DNA from: Caballeronia sp. Lep1P3
GTDB lineage: Bacteria; Pseudomonadota; Gammaproteobacteria; Burkholderiales; Burkholderiaceae
NCBI RefSeq assembly: GCF_022879595.1
Contig: NZ_CP084269.1
Location: forward strand, 195,213-259,212
Direction of reading: 5' to 3'
Length of the DNA: 64,000 bases
Each line of letters starts with the position of its first letter. Within the stretch, counting starts at the first letter, position 1. The position numbers and the translations under genes are program-made. Shown in pieces: positions 55,468 to 64,000 of the stretch. The notes under the pieces are model-generated. The model saw only the letters and a list, made by a program, of their open reading frames with translations, had not been told where the DNA came from and did no database searches.

Positions 55468-56796
55468 TCAGGGTAAAGTGTTCGTCGACAGCGAAACGGC
55501 AGGAAGCGGCGTGCCGACGAGGCGCCCCACTTCCGCATAGGCGAGGTGGGCCTCCGTCAGCGCCTGGACATATTGCGATTGCGCCTGAAACAGCGTGCGT
55601 TGTGCATCAAGCACATCGAGAAAGGCGAACTTCCCGAGTTCAAATCCTCGCGACATGGCGTTCAATGCGTCTTTGGAGGCCGGCAACACATCGTCCTTGA
55701 GCCTGCGAGCCGCCTGAACCGATGTTTCGTAGTTCGCATAAGCACGGGTCAATTCCAATTGCAGCCGCAAGCGTTCGTTATCGAAATCGGCACTGGCTTT
55801 CTCGGCTTTATGTGCAGCCTCCAGCAGAGCGCCTTTGTTGGTGTCGAAAAGCGGCAGCGGAATGGATACGCCGATAACTGCCTGATTGTCAGAAACGCCA
55901 CCCGTGATGACACGCTTCATACCGGCGCTTACCGTGATATCCGGAATGCGCTTGGCCCGCTCAACGGAAATCGCGGCGTCCGAACGCAGCATCTCAGCAC
56001 GGGCCACGCGCGACCCAGGGCTGTCGTTCAACTGGCTGACCAGTACCGAGAGCGGCTGGAGACTAGGCACCGACTCGATATCGCCGCCGGCTGCACTGCC
56101 CCGCACTTGGGAATTGCCGGTGACGGATGCCAGGCGCTCACGAGCGGTCATGACACGCGCGGCCGCATTTGTCACTTCGATGTGCACCGCGCTTGCCGCA
56201 ATGCGCGCCTTGGTGGCTTCGACCGGCGAGACCTTACCCGCACGAGAACGCTTCTCCGCAAGATCGGCGGAGCGGGCGGCGATGTCGGCGGACTCGCGCG
56301 CGACTTGCTCTTGCCGCTGCGCGGCGAGTTCTTCATAGAACGCGGAGATGACGTCTGCCCGCAGTGCTGAGCCTCGTCCGTCGAGCGCGGCAAGCGCGAC
56401 CTCGCGTCCGTAAGACGCGACGTCAAGCCGCGCCTGTCGTTTGCCACCAAGTTCGATGCGCTGGTTCACCGTTGCCGTGCTCGTGCGCTCGGTGCCGCCA
56501 AATCCTTCCTGCAAAAACGACAACTCGGGATTCGGCCTGACGCCAGCCTGCATCAACGCGCCGGCCGATGCATCCGAATCCGCCCTCGCACCTCGCAGGA
56601 GCGGGTTGCTTCGCGCAGCAAGCCCGAGCACTTCGATTAACGAGACTTGGGGCAGGGTCGTTGACGAAGCCCTTGTGGGCTCCTGTAATGCGCCCTCATC
56701 GGCAATGGGCTGAAGGGGGGACGTCTGTGCGTAGGTTAATGTTGTGGCCGCCGAGAGCGTCAAGGCTGTAAGGGTTCGCGTGAGCATGTGCGACAT
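55468..56796 (-). CDS. czcC: Outer-membrane channel of the metal efflux pump (CzcC-like)
   Basis: This 442-aa TolC-family protein has a signal peptide (LTRTLTALTLSAATTLTYAQ), a repeated helical coiled-coil pattern (GSALRADVISAFYEELAAQR; RLQLELTRAYANYETSVQAA) and the NPELSFLQEGFGG family start. It is first in the operon, which runs czcC-czcB-czcA-regulator-kinase. The exact ATG (56796 or 56787) is not resolved. Confidence 0.92.
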   Translation of the reverse strand: MSHMLTRTLTALTLSAATTLTYAQTSPLQPIADEGALQEPTRASSTTLPQVSLIEVLGLAARSNPLLRGARADSDASAGALMQAGVRPNPELSFLQEGFGGTERTSTATVNQRIELGGKRQARLDVASYGREVALAALDGRGSALRADVISAFYEELAAQRQEQVARESADIAARSADLAEKRSRAGKVSPVEATKARIAASAVHIEVTNAAARVMTARERLASVTGNSQVRGSAAGGDIESVPSLQPLSVLVSQLNDSPGSRVARAEMLRSDAAISVERAKRIPDITVSAGMKRVITGGVSDNQAVIGVSIPLPLFDTNKGALLEAAHKAEKASADFDNERLRLQLELTRAYANYETSVQAARRLKDDVLPASKDALNAMSRGFELGKFAFLDVLDAQRTLFQAQSQYVQALTEAHLAYAEVGRLVGTPLPAVSLSTNTLP

Positions 56797-56842
56797 TCAA
56801 GGATAGGAGTGGTGCGATGCTACGGTCCTGTCGCGGTGTGAA

Positions 56843-56870
56843 GGTGAGACGAACATGATATTTTTGTCAT
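56843..56870 (-). promoter_or_regulatory. Metal-response motif upstream of czcC
   Basis: On the minus strand it reads ATGACAAAAATATCATGTTC followed by GTCTCACC. This is the TGACA-N-TCAT-N-TTC-N-TCAC pattern of the DUF4148 promoters, 47 bases upstream of the czcC start. Confidence 0.5.
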
Positions 56871-57001
56871 TTTTGGGCAGAACTAACCGGCAGATCCGGC
56901 TCAGGACGCTCAACTCCTTGCTTCCTTCTAGGTGTGCGAACGCACGCAGCTCGTCGAGCAGCGAGCCGCGCATTAGGCGGAAGCATTTGCGGCCGGAAAC
57001 T

Positions 57002-57280
57002 CTAGGGCGCGGTCATTTGTCGGCTTGAATAGGGATCCGAGGCCGTGGGCCCGGCAGCATCTTCAGGGTGCGCTCGCAGGTATGCGTCACGGTTTTTTTT
57101 CTTCGACGCTGCGGTGGGCGGGTATTCGCTGCGCCTGAAGGGCAGTACACCATCTCTGTAGGCTTGCTCGAGGTCCTGACGCGCTTGCGCCCGCGTCTTT
57201 CCCTCGTCGAAAGGACCTTCGTGAGCTTGTGCGAGGCCGGCCAGCAGCAGGGCGGCTGCAATTCCAACAATCGATTTCAT
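57002..57280 (-). CDS. DUF4148 exported small protein 4
   Basis: This 92-aa protein has a signal peptide (MKSIVGIAAALLLAGLAQA) and TRAQARQDLEQAYRDGVLPF, then SEYPPTAASKKKNRDAYLR, a diverged DUF4148. GGAG precedes the ATG. It lies between the czc operon and the cadA-ZIP cluster. Confidence 0.82.
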   Translation of the reverse strand: MKSIVGIAAALLLAGLAQAHEGPFDEGKTRAQARQDLEQAYRDGVLPFRRSEYPPTAASKKKNRDAYLRAHPEDAAGPTASDPYSSRQMTAP

Positions 57281-57340
57281 CGGTGAGCTCCACAATCACT
57301 TAGCCGCATACAGCTCGGTTCAGTGTGAAGCACCGACGGT

Positions 57341-57375
57341 GCGTCTCAATGACGGCAAGATGATAAGAAAGTCAT
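57341..57375 (-). promoter_or_regulatory. Metal-response motif upstream of DUF4148 gene 4
   Basis: On the minus strand TGACTTTCTTATCATCTTGC followed by CGTCAT, the same pattern as at 46273 and 48151 but one base different in spacing. Confidence 0.5.
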
Positions 57376-57391
57376 CTTGCGTTCAGCCCGC

Positions 57392-58117
57392 TCATCCGTT
57401 CTTGACCGTCGCCTCAATCACGAAGAAGACGATAAAACCGACAAAGAATGCGGTGGTAGCCAGCGCAGTCTCGGCAACTTCGTGCGCTTCAACGAGAAGC
57501 TCTTCGGTCACCAGATAGATGAGCGCAACTGTGCCCAGCCCAAGCAACGCTGCATAGTAGACCTGCGGCATGTTGGCAAGTACCCCGTGAGCTGCTACGG
57601 CCGATAGCGACAGCAACGCAGCGAGCGAGATCGGGACAACAATTGCCCAGAGGCTCCGTACTCCTGAAGCGCTCAGCGCTGCACTGACAGAGAGCGCTAG
57701 AAAAAGCACCTCAAGCGTGAGCGCAATGGTAAGGATCACGCCGGTTTGCTCGCCCGCCGCGAAGGCGATGCCCAACACCAGGCCGTCAATAATCAGGTCG
57801 ACTGCAGTGACGACCACGAGACCGGTCGGCAACGCGGACCCTTCAAGTTGCGCTTCGAGTCGATTGCAGACCGTCTTGATGCCCAACATCAACCCCAAGC
57901 CGAGTGCGAAACCGATCACGACCGGCCATAGGGCATGCTTGCGGTCTTCGGGCAGCAACTCGAGCGCCGCAGCGGCGAACACGATGCCCGCCGCGAAGTG
58001 CTGGATGACGCTGGTGGTGCGCTCGCCGGGCTTGCGCACCGAAGCGATGACCGCGCCGGCGGCAGCGGCGAGAACAGGTGGTAGCGTGAGCAGTGCAAGT
58101 TTAACCGCGGGCGTCAC
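57392..58117 (-). CDS. ZIP-like metal transporter
   Basis: This 241-aa protein has about eight spans. Motif TAVDLIIDGLVLGIAFAAGE carries the acidic residues that replace the usual His of ZIP TM4, and VTEELLVEAHEVAETALATT carries the E/H metal site of TM5. Such proteins move divalent metal ions. The GTG start lies in the stop of the zinc-ribbon gene (GTGA overlap), so they are coupled. Confidence 0.85.
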   Translation of the reverse strand: MTPAVKLALLTLPPVLAAAAGAVIASVRKPGERTTSVIQHFAAGIVFAAAALELLPEDRKHALWPVVIGFALGLGLMLGIKTVCNRLEAQLEGSALPTGLVVVTAVDLIIDGLVLGIAFAAGEQTGVILTIALTLEVLFLALSVSAALSASGVRSLWAIVVPISLAALLSLSAVAAHGVLANMPQVYYAALLGLGTVALIYLVTEELLVEAHEVAETALATTAFFVGFIVFFVIEATVKNG

Positions 58118-58503
58118 GTGCTCACCGGCGCGCCGCACTGGCTACAAAACTTCGCGCCTTGCGCCAATGGCTGATTGCATTTCGCACAGGCTTGCGGCTG
58201 GAGTGAAGTCGCGCACCGGCTACAAAAGCGAGCGCCTTCCGAATTGCCCGCGCCGCATTGCGGGCAGGTCACGCCGAGCTGTGCCGGCGCGGGCGCCGGA
58301 GCAGCGCCCGGGGTTTTACCCCACCCTTCGTTGGAAGCGCGACTGCGTTCGTCGGTGTGCCCGGCATAATTGCCGTGGCTATTTCCGTGATGGCCGTGTC
58401 GGTTGTCATGCGAATTACCATGGGACCCGCCGCGTCCGCGGTCGTGTTCCCCGCGGTTGTGGCCAACATCACGGCCTCCGAACATTCTTTCAAGCCAGCT
58501 CAC
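58114..58503 (-). CDS. Zinc-ribbon protein with a His/Gly-rich linker
   Basis: This 129-aa protein has an N-terminal piece MSWLERMFGGRD, a His/Asn/Gly-rich linker (HGNSHDNRHGHHGNSHGNY) and a C-terminal double zinc ribbon with four CxxC pairs (VTCPQCGAGN, RFCSRCATS, QACAKCNQP, KFCSQCGAP). It lies between a metal ATPase and a ZIP transporter. The His-rich part could buffer Zn; no enzyme motif is seen. Confidence 0.8.
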   Translation of the reverse strand: MSWLERMFGGRDVGHNRGEHDRGRGGSHGNSHDNRHGHHGNSHGNYAGHTDERSRASNEGWGKTPGAAPAPAPAQLGVTCPQCGAGNSEGARFCSRCATSLQPQACAKCNQPLAQGAKFCSQCGAPVST

Positions 58504-58540
58504 GATTTATCTCCAGTTTCGGTTGAATCCTTGAAGCCCT

Positions 58541-60994
58541 TTATTTGCGAAGCAGTCGCAGTCCGTTCCCCACCACCAGCAAGCTCGCCCCGACGTCGGC
58601 AAACACCGCCATCCACATCGCACCTAAGCCGCCGATGGTCAGCGCAAGGAAGACAGCCTTGATCCCGAGTGCCAGCGTGATGTTCTGAACGAGAATGCTG
58701 TGCGTCGACCTTGAAAGTCGAATGAACGTAGAAATCTTGCGCAGATCGTCATCCATCAGGGCGACGTCCGCCGTCTCGATCGCCGTATCCGTTCCCATTG
58801 CCCCCATCGCAAAGCCGATATCGGCTTGCGCAAGCGCCGGAGCATCGTTAATGCCATCGCCGACCATGCCCACCATCGAGCCGCCGTGCGAGAGGCTCTT
58901 CACGATCTCCAGCTTGTCCTCCGGGAGCTGATTGCCTTCCGCACGATCGATGCCGACCTGGGTCGCAATCGCCGCAGCCGTGTGGGGGTTGTCGCCAGTG
59001 AGCATCGCCGTTCGAACGCCCAGCGCATGGAGCTCGGATATGGCGCCCTTGCTGCTGTCCTTTACGGTATCGGCCACCGCGAACAGTCCGAGTACGCGTT
59101 TCTCGTCGATCAGCATCACGACCGTTTTACCGTCGCGCTCGAGCGCGTCCAACCGGGTTTCGAGTTCGGTCGAGCAGCGACCGAGCTCCTCGACGAGCCG
59201 GTGATTACCCAGCGAGTAGCGCTGTCCGTTCACGACGCCTGCGACACCCCGGCCAGGAATGGCCTCGAACGCATCGACGTCCAGTCGAGCGACGCCTTGC
59301 GCGTCGCTGGCTTGCGCGACTGCCAATGAGACGGGATGATCCGAGCGACCCGCAAGACTCGCGGCGATCGAGCGAACCGTCGCGCTGTCGATATCGGCCG
59401 CGCGAAGTTCGAATTCGGTCTCAACCGGCTTGCCGTGCGTAATCGTGCCGGTCTTGTCGAGCGCGAGCCAGGCAAGCTTGCGACCCCGTTCGAGATACGT
59501 GCCGCCCTTCACCAGAATCCCGTGGCGCGCCGCAGCGGCGAGGCCGCTGACAATGGTGACCGGGGTGGAAATCACCAACGCGCAGGGGCAGGCGATTACG
59601 AGTAGTACGAGCGCCTTATAGATCGAGTCAAACCATGCGCCCGCGAAGAGCAGAGGCGGTATGACGGCAACGCCTATCGCCATCGCGAACACGATCGGCG
59701 TGTACACGCGTGCGAACTGATCGACAAAGCGTTGCGTCGGCGCCTTGGCTCCCTGCGCCTCCTCGACCGCGTGAATGATGCGCGCGAGTGTCGTGTTGTT
59801 AGCCGCTGCTGTCACCCGATATTCAAACGAACCGGCCTCGTTGATCGTGCCAGCGAACACGGCATCGCCTTGCGCCTTGTCGACCGGCAGGCTCTCGCCG
59901 GTAATCGGCGCCTGATTTACGGTCGAGCGGCCACTGACCAGCTCGCCGTCGAGCCCGATTCGCTCGCCCGGCTTTACGCGAACGATTGAACCGAGCGTGA
60001 CCTGCGAGGCCACAACCTCCGCCCACGAGCCGTCCGCCTGTTTCACCGTCGCCTTGTCAGGAGCAAGGCGCATCAAGCCTTGAATGGCATTACGCGCGCG
60101 GTCGAGCGATTTTGCCTCGATGAGTTCCGCAACGGTGAAAAGCACCATCACCATCGCGGCCTCCGGCCACTGCCGCAGCATCAGCGCGCCCGTCACCGCA
60201 ATGCTCATCAGCGCATTGATATTGAGGTTGCAGTTCCGAAGGGCGATCCAGCCTTTTTTGTAGGTTCCGAGACCGGAACAGCCGACGGCCAAGAGCGCAA
60301 GCGCTGCGACGATCCAGACAGGTGAGCCCGCCCAACTGGCCGCCTCAGAGCCGACGGCAGCCACGCCCGCAACCGCCAGCGGCCACCACGGTTTGCGGAT
60401 CTCGGATGCGTCTGGCGACGTGCCGAGATCGTCAGTTGCGCCCGCAAGTTCGGGCTTGAAACCAAGCGTGCCGAGTGCCTTGACGATGGCATCTAGACCG
60501 TCCGGCCGGTGAACCACCGTCAACACACGCTGCATCAAATTGAATTGCAACTCGGCAACCTCAGCCATCCCGCCCAACTTTTTGCGGATGAGCGCTTCCT
60601 CGGTCGGGCAGTCCATTTGCAAAATGCGCATCTGGGTGCGGATTGAGTCGCCAGCGGCAACCGTTCCTGCAAGAGCCTGGAAGGAGGTGGGTGCAGCACT
60701 GCAGCACGAGTCGCCATGGTCGTGAGCCGCGTGGAGATGCTCATCTGCGTTGGTATGGGCGTGAGCGTGCGGACGACCGCCACCGTGGGAATGGTCGTGG
60801 CCGTGCTGATGGTCGGCTTGGTGGTCGTGCTTCCCCTGCGCGTGCGGACTTTGCTCCTGCAAGTCAAGCGGCAACTGTCCGGGCGCGCCGCAGCAAGCGG
60901 TGTCGCCGCATCCAGCGGCTTCTTCAGTCCCTATTTGTTGTTTTGACAATGTAGCGAGCTCCTGCGCGGTCGCCCTGTTCCCACCGTGTGCCAT
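58541..60994 (-). CDS. cadA: Zn/Cd/Pb-exporting P-type ATPase (CadA/ZntA-like)
   Basis: This 817-aa P1B-type ATPase has a His-rich N-terminus (HDHQADHQHGHDHSHGGG), a metal-binding domain with MDCPTEEALI, the membrane CPC motif VIACPCALVISTPV, the phosphorylation site ALDKTGTITHGKP and MVGDGINDAPALAQADIG. CPC with a DKTG site and the divergent CadR gene indicate Zn, Cd or Pb export. AAGGACACAAGC precedes the ATG at 60994. Confidence 0.95.
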   Translation of the reverse strand: MAHGGNRATAQELATLSKQQIGTEEAAGCGDTACCGAPGQLPLDLQEQSPHAQGKHDHQADHQHGHDHSHGGGRPHAHAHTNADEHLHAAHDHGDSCCSAAPTSFQALAGTVAAGDSIRTQMRILQMDCPTEEALIRKKLGGMAEVAELQFNLMQRVLTVVHRPDGLDAIVKALGTLGFKPELAGATDDLGTSPDASEIRKPWWPLAVAGVAAVGSEAASWAGSPVWIVAALALLAVGCSGLGTYKKGWIALRNCNLNINALMSIAVTGALMLRQWPEAAMVMVLFTVAELIEAKSLDRARNAIQGLMRLAPDKATVKQADGSWAEVVASQVTLGSIVRVKPGERIGLDGELVSGRSTVNQAPITGESLPVDKAQGDAVFAGTINEAGSFEYRVTAAANNTTLARIIHAVEEAQGAKAPTQRFVDQFARVYTPIVFAMAIGVAVIPPLLFAGAWFDSIYKALVLLVIACPCALVISTPVTIVSGLAAAARHGILVKGGTYLERGRKLAWLALDKTGTITHGKPVETEFELRAADIDSATVRSIAASLAGRSDHPVSLAVAQASDAQGVARLDVDAFEAIPGRGVAGVVNGQRYSLGNHRLVEELGRCSTELETRLDALERDGKTVVMLIDEKRVLGLFAVADTVKDSSKGAISELHALGVRTAMLTGDNPHTAAAIATQVGIDRAEGNQLPEDKLEIVKSLSHGGSMVGMVGDGINDAPALAQADIGFAMGAMGTDTAIETADVALMDDDLRKISTFIRLSRSTHSILVQNITLALGIKAVFLALTIGGLGAMWMAVFADVGASLLVVGNGLRLLRK

Positions 60995-61024
60995 GCTTGT
61001 GTCCTTGTTCTGATGTATTCTCGC

Positions 61025-61055
61025 AGTACACACCTTGAAGTAGCTTCAAGGTCAA
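61025..61055 (-). promoter_or_regulatory. CadR-type promoter and operator of cadA
   Basis: On the minus strand TTGACC (61050-61055) and TGTACT (61025-61030) are separated by 19 bp with the dyad ACCTTGAAG...CTTCAAGGT, the overlong MerR-family spacer. Confidence 0.9.
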
Positions 61056-61081
61056 GGATTTTTTGAGAGGCGGACGCTAAC

Positions 61082-61513
61082 ATGAGAATCGGAGAACTAG
61101 CGAAGCTGGCAAATTGCACGACCGAGACCATACGCTTCTACGAGAAGGAGGCGTTGCTTCCTCCCCCGGAGCGAGACGGCGCAAACTACCGTAGTTACAC
61201 CGGTAGCCACGTCGACCGCCTTCGTTTTATCCGGAATTGTCGCGCGCTGGACATGACGCACGACGAAGTGCGGGCGCTGCTGGCCGCATCTGACGTCCCC
61301 TCCGGTGGTTGCGAGAGCGTGAACGCGCTCGTGGATGAGCACATTGCACACGTCGATGAGCGGATCGAGGAATTAGCGCATCTGCGCAAGCATTTAACCG
61401 AATTGAGACAGCGATGCGGCGGCGAGGCAGCCGTCGAGGCTTGCGGAATCGTCCAAGGCTTGACATCGATGGACGCGATCTCGCCGAGGCCGCGCACGAC
61501 CCATCTGGGCTAG
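61082..61513 (+). CDS. cadR: CadR/PbrR-type MerR regulator
   Basis: This 143-aa MerR-family regulator (MRIGELAKLANCTTETIRFY) carries cysteines at GGCESVN, QRCGGEA and EACGIVQGL, the Cys set of Cd(II)/Pb(II) sensors (CadR, PbrR). It is divergent from cadA with the shared promoter between. Confidence 0.93.
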   Translation: MRIGELAKLANCTTETIRFYEKEALLPPPERDGANYRSYTGSHVDRLRFIRNCRALDMTHDEVRALLAASDVPSGGCESVNALVDEHIAHVDERIEELAHLRKHLTELRQRCGGEAAVEACGIVQGLTSMDAISPRPRTTHLG

Positions 61514-61648
61514 AAACTGTACATGCGGGTTCGTTGCGCCACTCAGCCTGAACACCCTCTCGCTGCAAGTGCTGGCTCGGCGCAGTCGCATCGAACACGG
61601 GAATCCGTACCAGCGCCTCCAAACAGCATCGCCTCGAGCGTTTGAACG

Positions 61649-62734
61649 CTAGTGTAGTGCTTCGTTTTTCTTGGAACCAAGGCGGCGATTGGCGCGAATG
61701 ACTTTCTGCAAGATGTCATTGGCCTTAGCAGTCCACACGAATGGTTTGGGATCCTGGTTATGCACGGCGATGTAGTCCTTGATAGCGACGATCAGATCCG
61801 GCACGCAGCGGAACACGCCACGGCGCAAACGTTCGGTCGTGATATCGCGAAAGAAGCGCTCTACCATATTCAGCCACGATGCGGAGGTTGGTGTGAAATG
61901 CACAGTAAAGCGAGGATGTTTCGCGAGCCACTCCTTGACCTTCGGGTGCTTGTGGGTGGCATAGTTATCGCAGATCAGATGCAGCTCCTTGCCCTTTGGA
62001 GTCTCGCGCTCAATCTGGCGCAGGAAGGCGAGCCATTCGCTGTGACGGTGGCGCTGATCGCAGCGGGCGATGACAGAACCATCGAGGGTATTGAGCGCTG
62101 CGAACAGGGTCGTGGTGCCATGACGTTTGTAGTCATGCGTCTGGGTGGCCGCACGGCCTCTCTTCAAAGGCAGTCCGGGCTGGGTACGGTCGAGTGCCTG
62201 CACTTGGCTCTTCTCATCGCAGCACAGGACCAGCGCATGCTCGGGCGGGGACATGTACAGGCCCACAATGTCCTCGAGCTTCTCGGCGAACTTCGGATCC
62301 CGCGAGACTTTGAAGCTCTCGACCAGGTGAGGTTTGAGTCCGTTGGCCTGCCAGATTCGCAGCACCGTGGTGTCGCTCACGCCGGCTTTCCGGGCGAGGG
62401 TGCGCGTGCTCCAGTGAGTCGCTGCTTCGGGCGTGCTCTGCGTCGTCAACCGTACGATCTCGGCTCGATCGATGCGAGGCTTGCGCCCACTGCGCGGCAA
62501 GTCATCTTCGATCGCTACGACGCCGCCCTGAACAAAGCGCTCGCGCCAACGTCCCACCTGCACCCGTCCGATTCCCAATGCCGCAGCAATCTCCCGATTG
62601 CCCATACCATCGGCTGCCAGCAAGACGATCTGCGCTCGCCGAACGGCTCTTACCTCGAGGGTTTGCGATCTCACCATCGCTTCAAGCCTGATGCGTTGTT
62701 CGCTGCTCAATTCAACCGGTTTCGCCGTCTTCAT
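61649..62734 (-). CDS. IS630-family transposase
   Basis: This 361-aa transposase has an N-terminal HTH (NREIAAALGIGRVQVGRWRE) and a DDE domain with LVLCCDEKSQVQALDRTQPG, HLICDNYATHKHPKVKEWL and SWLNMVERFFRDITTERLRR. The stop codon TAG is made with the target TA at the left end. It moves by cut-and-paste into TA. Confidence 0.95.
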   Translation of the reverse strand: MKTAKPVELSSEQRIRLEAMVRSQTLEVRAVRRAQIVLLAADGMGNREIAAALGIGRVQVGRWRERFVQGGVVAIEDDLPRSGRKPRIDRAEIVRLTTQSTPEAATHWSTRTLARKAGVSDTTVLRIWQANGLKPHLVESFKVSRDPKFAEKLEDIVGLYMSPPEHALVLCCDEKSQVQALDRTQPGLPLKRGRAATQTHDYKRHGTTTLFAALNTLDGSVIARCDQRHRHSEWLAFLRQIERETPKGKELHLICDNYATHKHPKVKEWLAKHPRFTVHFTPTSASWLNMVERFFRDITTERLRRGVFRCVPDLIVAIKDYIAVHNQDPKPFVWTAKANDILQKVIRANRRLGSKKNEALH

Positions 62735-62810
62735 GACTCGCTCCCTCGTTCAAACAAAGAGTACGACGACGACAAAACCCATTGGTTCCACTAATTCAGA
62801 AGCACTACAC
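61652..62810. mobile_element. IS630-family insertion sequence
   Basis: The ends GTGTAGTGCTTC (61652) and GAAGCACTACAC (62799-62810) are perfect inverted repeats, and GGAACCAA recurs further inside both ends. TA flanks both sides, the expected 2-bp target duplication. Confidence 0.9.
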
Positions 62811-62956
62811 TAGCAGGGCTCAAGGAAAATCCGATATAGGTCCAGTCTTGCCTATCGGAACATAGTCGGCCTCGTTGCTTTCTTTCCTGCGCCAGACACA
62901 CTGTGGCTCCGGCGCGTGCATGTCGGTAGATCCGACTCTTTAACGGTGCAGACCCC

Positions 62957-63958
62957 TTAGTCCGGGTTCGGCGGATTTACCGGCGCACGATTTGCGAAAA
63001 ACAGACCGTGTGGCGAGCGGCCAACCGCGATCGTGTCCACCAACTTGTGGGTCGTCAGATCGATCACGCCGACGTGCCGCGCGAATCGAAACGTGACCCA
63101 TAAATATCGACGATCGGCCGACAGCTCCATGTCGTCCGGCCCGGGCATCAGCCCGCTGATATCGCTAACCTTGCTCAGGTCGTTGTAGTCGAGAATGCTG
63201 ATGGTGCTTTCGACACGATTCGAAACCGCGATGTGCCGACCGTCGCCCAAGTTACGAAAATTGTGAGCGCCACGGCCGGTCTTGATGGTCTTGACAACCT
63301 GCTGCTTTCTCCAATCAACGACGGCCACGTAGTCTTCGCCCGTCATGCCGATGAGCAGGTAACGGTCCCCGGGCGTCATCCAAAGACCGGCCGGCACCTT
63401 GCCGACCTTCATCTTCCACTTCACCGTTTGAGAAGCAAGGTCGATGGCAGCAAGCTCCCCAGTTTCTTGCACCGTCACGAAAACCGTGCTGCTATCGGAG
63501 CTGAAGGTCAGATGGCTCGGCGTCTGTGACAACGGCACGCGCTTGACCAGCGAGACGTCCTTTCCATCGTACCTGTAAATGTCAACGCGATTTAGGCGTA
63601 GCGCCGCAGTGATGAACCACTTTCGGTCCGGGGAAAATCCAAGCTGGTACGGATCGTCAATGTTCGCGACACGACGCTGGATCTGCCCTGAGCGCGGATC
63701 AAGATACATTAGGTCGTTCGACACTGAATCCGCCACAATCAGGGAAGAGCCATCAGGTGTGGTCATCAGGTGATGAGGCTCTTTCCCAGTCGAGAAGCTC
63801 TCAATGACCTTGTGTGTCTCTTGGTCGATCAAGCTCACCTTGGCCTCGCCGGAGTCGAGCACGATGATCTTTTCGTCTGCAGGTGCGTTGATCGGCACGA
63901 GAACGGAGAGGGCCGCACCTAGAACAACTCGCGAGACGTCAGCGATAAAGCGCTGCAT
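62957..63958 (-). CDS. YncE-like periplasmic beta-propeller protein
   Basis: This 333-aa protein has a signal peptide and seven-bladed YVTN-type repeats (IIVLDSGEAKVSLIDQETHK; MTTPDGSSLIVADSVSNDL; FSPDRKWFITAALRLNRVDI). AAAGGACTTC precedes the ATG. Such propellers are linked to PQQ-dependent alcohol or amine catabolism in some operons, which would fit the mxa genes nearby, but the ligand is unknown. The first 42 bases upstream reach the window edge. Confidence 0.85.
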   Translation of the reverse strand: MQRFIADVSRVVLGAALSVLVPINAPADEKIIVLDSGEAKVSLIDQETHKVIESFSTGKEPHHLMTTPDGSSLIVADSVSNDLMYLDPRSGQIQRRVANIDDPYQLGFSPDRKWFITAALRLNRVDIYRYDGKDVSLVKRVPLSQTPSHLTFSSDSSTVFVTVQETGELAAIDLASQTVKWKMKVGKVPAGLWMTPGDRYLLIGMTGEDYVAVVDWRKQQVVKTIKTGRGAHNFRNLGDGRHIAVSNRVESTISILDYNDLSKVSDISGLMPGPDDMELSADRRYLWVTFRFARHVGVIDLTTHKLVDTIAVGRSPHGLFFANRAPVNPPNPD

Positions 63959-64000
63959 ATGAATGAAGTCCTTTCAGATACCGCTGGTCGGAAGACAGCA

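Noticed and set aside
61760..62794. Plus-strand open frame (344 codons)
   Set aside because: Antisense to the IS630 transposase.

Overview
The window looks like the partition region and accessory genome of a secondary replicon (megaplasmid or chromid) from the Burkholderiaceae, most likely Paraburkholderia, Caballeronia or Burkholderia. The support is a parA/parB pair with a cluster of 16-bp parS-like palindromes, four DUF4148 proteins, a DUF3717 protein, a proline-rich exported protein of a type common in this group, and high GC content. No replication initiator, rRNA, tRNA or CRISPR array was seen.

Layout. 1-4535: partial parB, parA, a divergent ParB-like HTH protein, five parS-like sites and a small gene behind a perfect LexA operator. 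4536-6025: two-gene nucleotidyltransferase/DUF6602 module. 6062-9828: DUF4148 protein, parDE toxin-antitoxin, exported proteins. 10214-12034: large tyrosine recombinase. 12437-20454: complete Tn3-family mercury transposon (tnpA, tnpR, merE, merB, merA, merC, merP, merT, merR) bounded by 38-bp inverted repeats and inserted in a tiny lipoprotein gene. 20549-22664: HTH regulator, AbiEii-like nucleotidyltransferase and PP2C phosphatase operon. 22816-26195: CsbD, three small Burkholderiales proteins and a 3'-truncated chemoreceptor. 26365-30635: Tn7-like transposition genes (TnsA-like, TnsB, TnsC, TniQ). 30825-35742: ars operon. 35899-40195: second large recombinase and an IS91-type element. 40483-45686: mxaRSACKL-type cluster. 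46373-61513: metal efflux region with a CzcCBA pump, two-component system, CadA-type ATPase, zinc-ribbon protein, ZIP transporter, CadR and DUF4148 proteins. 61652-62810: IS630 element. 62957-63958: YncE-like beta-propeller.

How the genes fit together. Three metal or metalloid systems have visible regulation: MerR with its 19-bp-spaced promoter, an ArsR-type repressor with a candidate operator, and CadR with a 19-bp-spaced promoter. The CzcR-like regulator probably acts on a motif shared by the czc operon and three DUF4148 genes. The mobile elements explain how this island was assembled.

The least explained parts are the HTH/nucleotidyltransferase/PP2C operon, the nucleotidyltransferase/DUF6602 pair, the parS array that was duplicated together with a small gene, and the mxaRSACKL cluster with no dehydrogenase nearby. 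Four genes (merE, tnsC, an MFS gene and arsI) are each broken by what looks like one missing base in a G/C run. This may be true decay or a systematic sequencing error.
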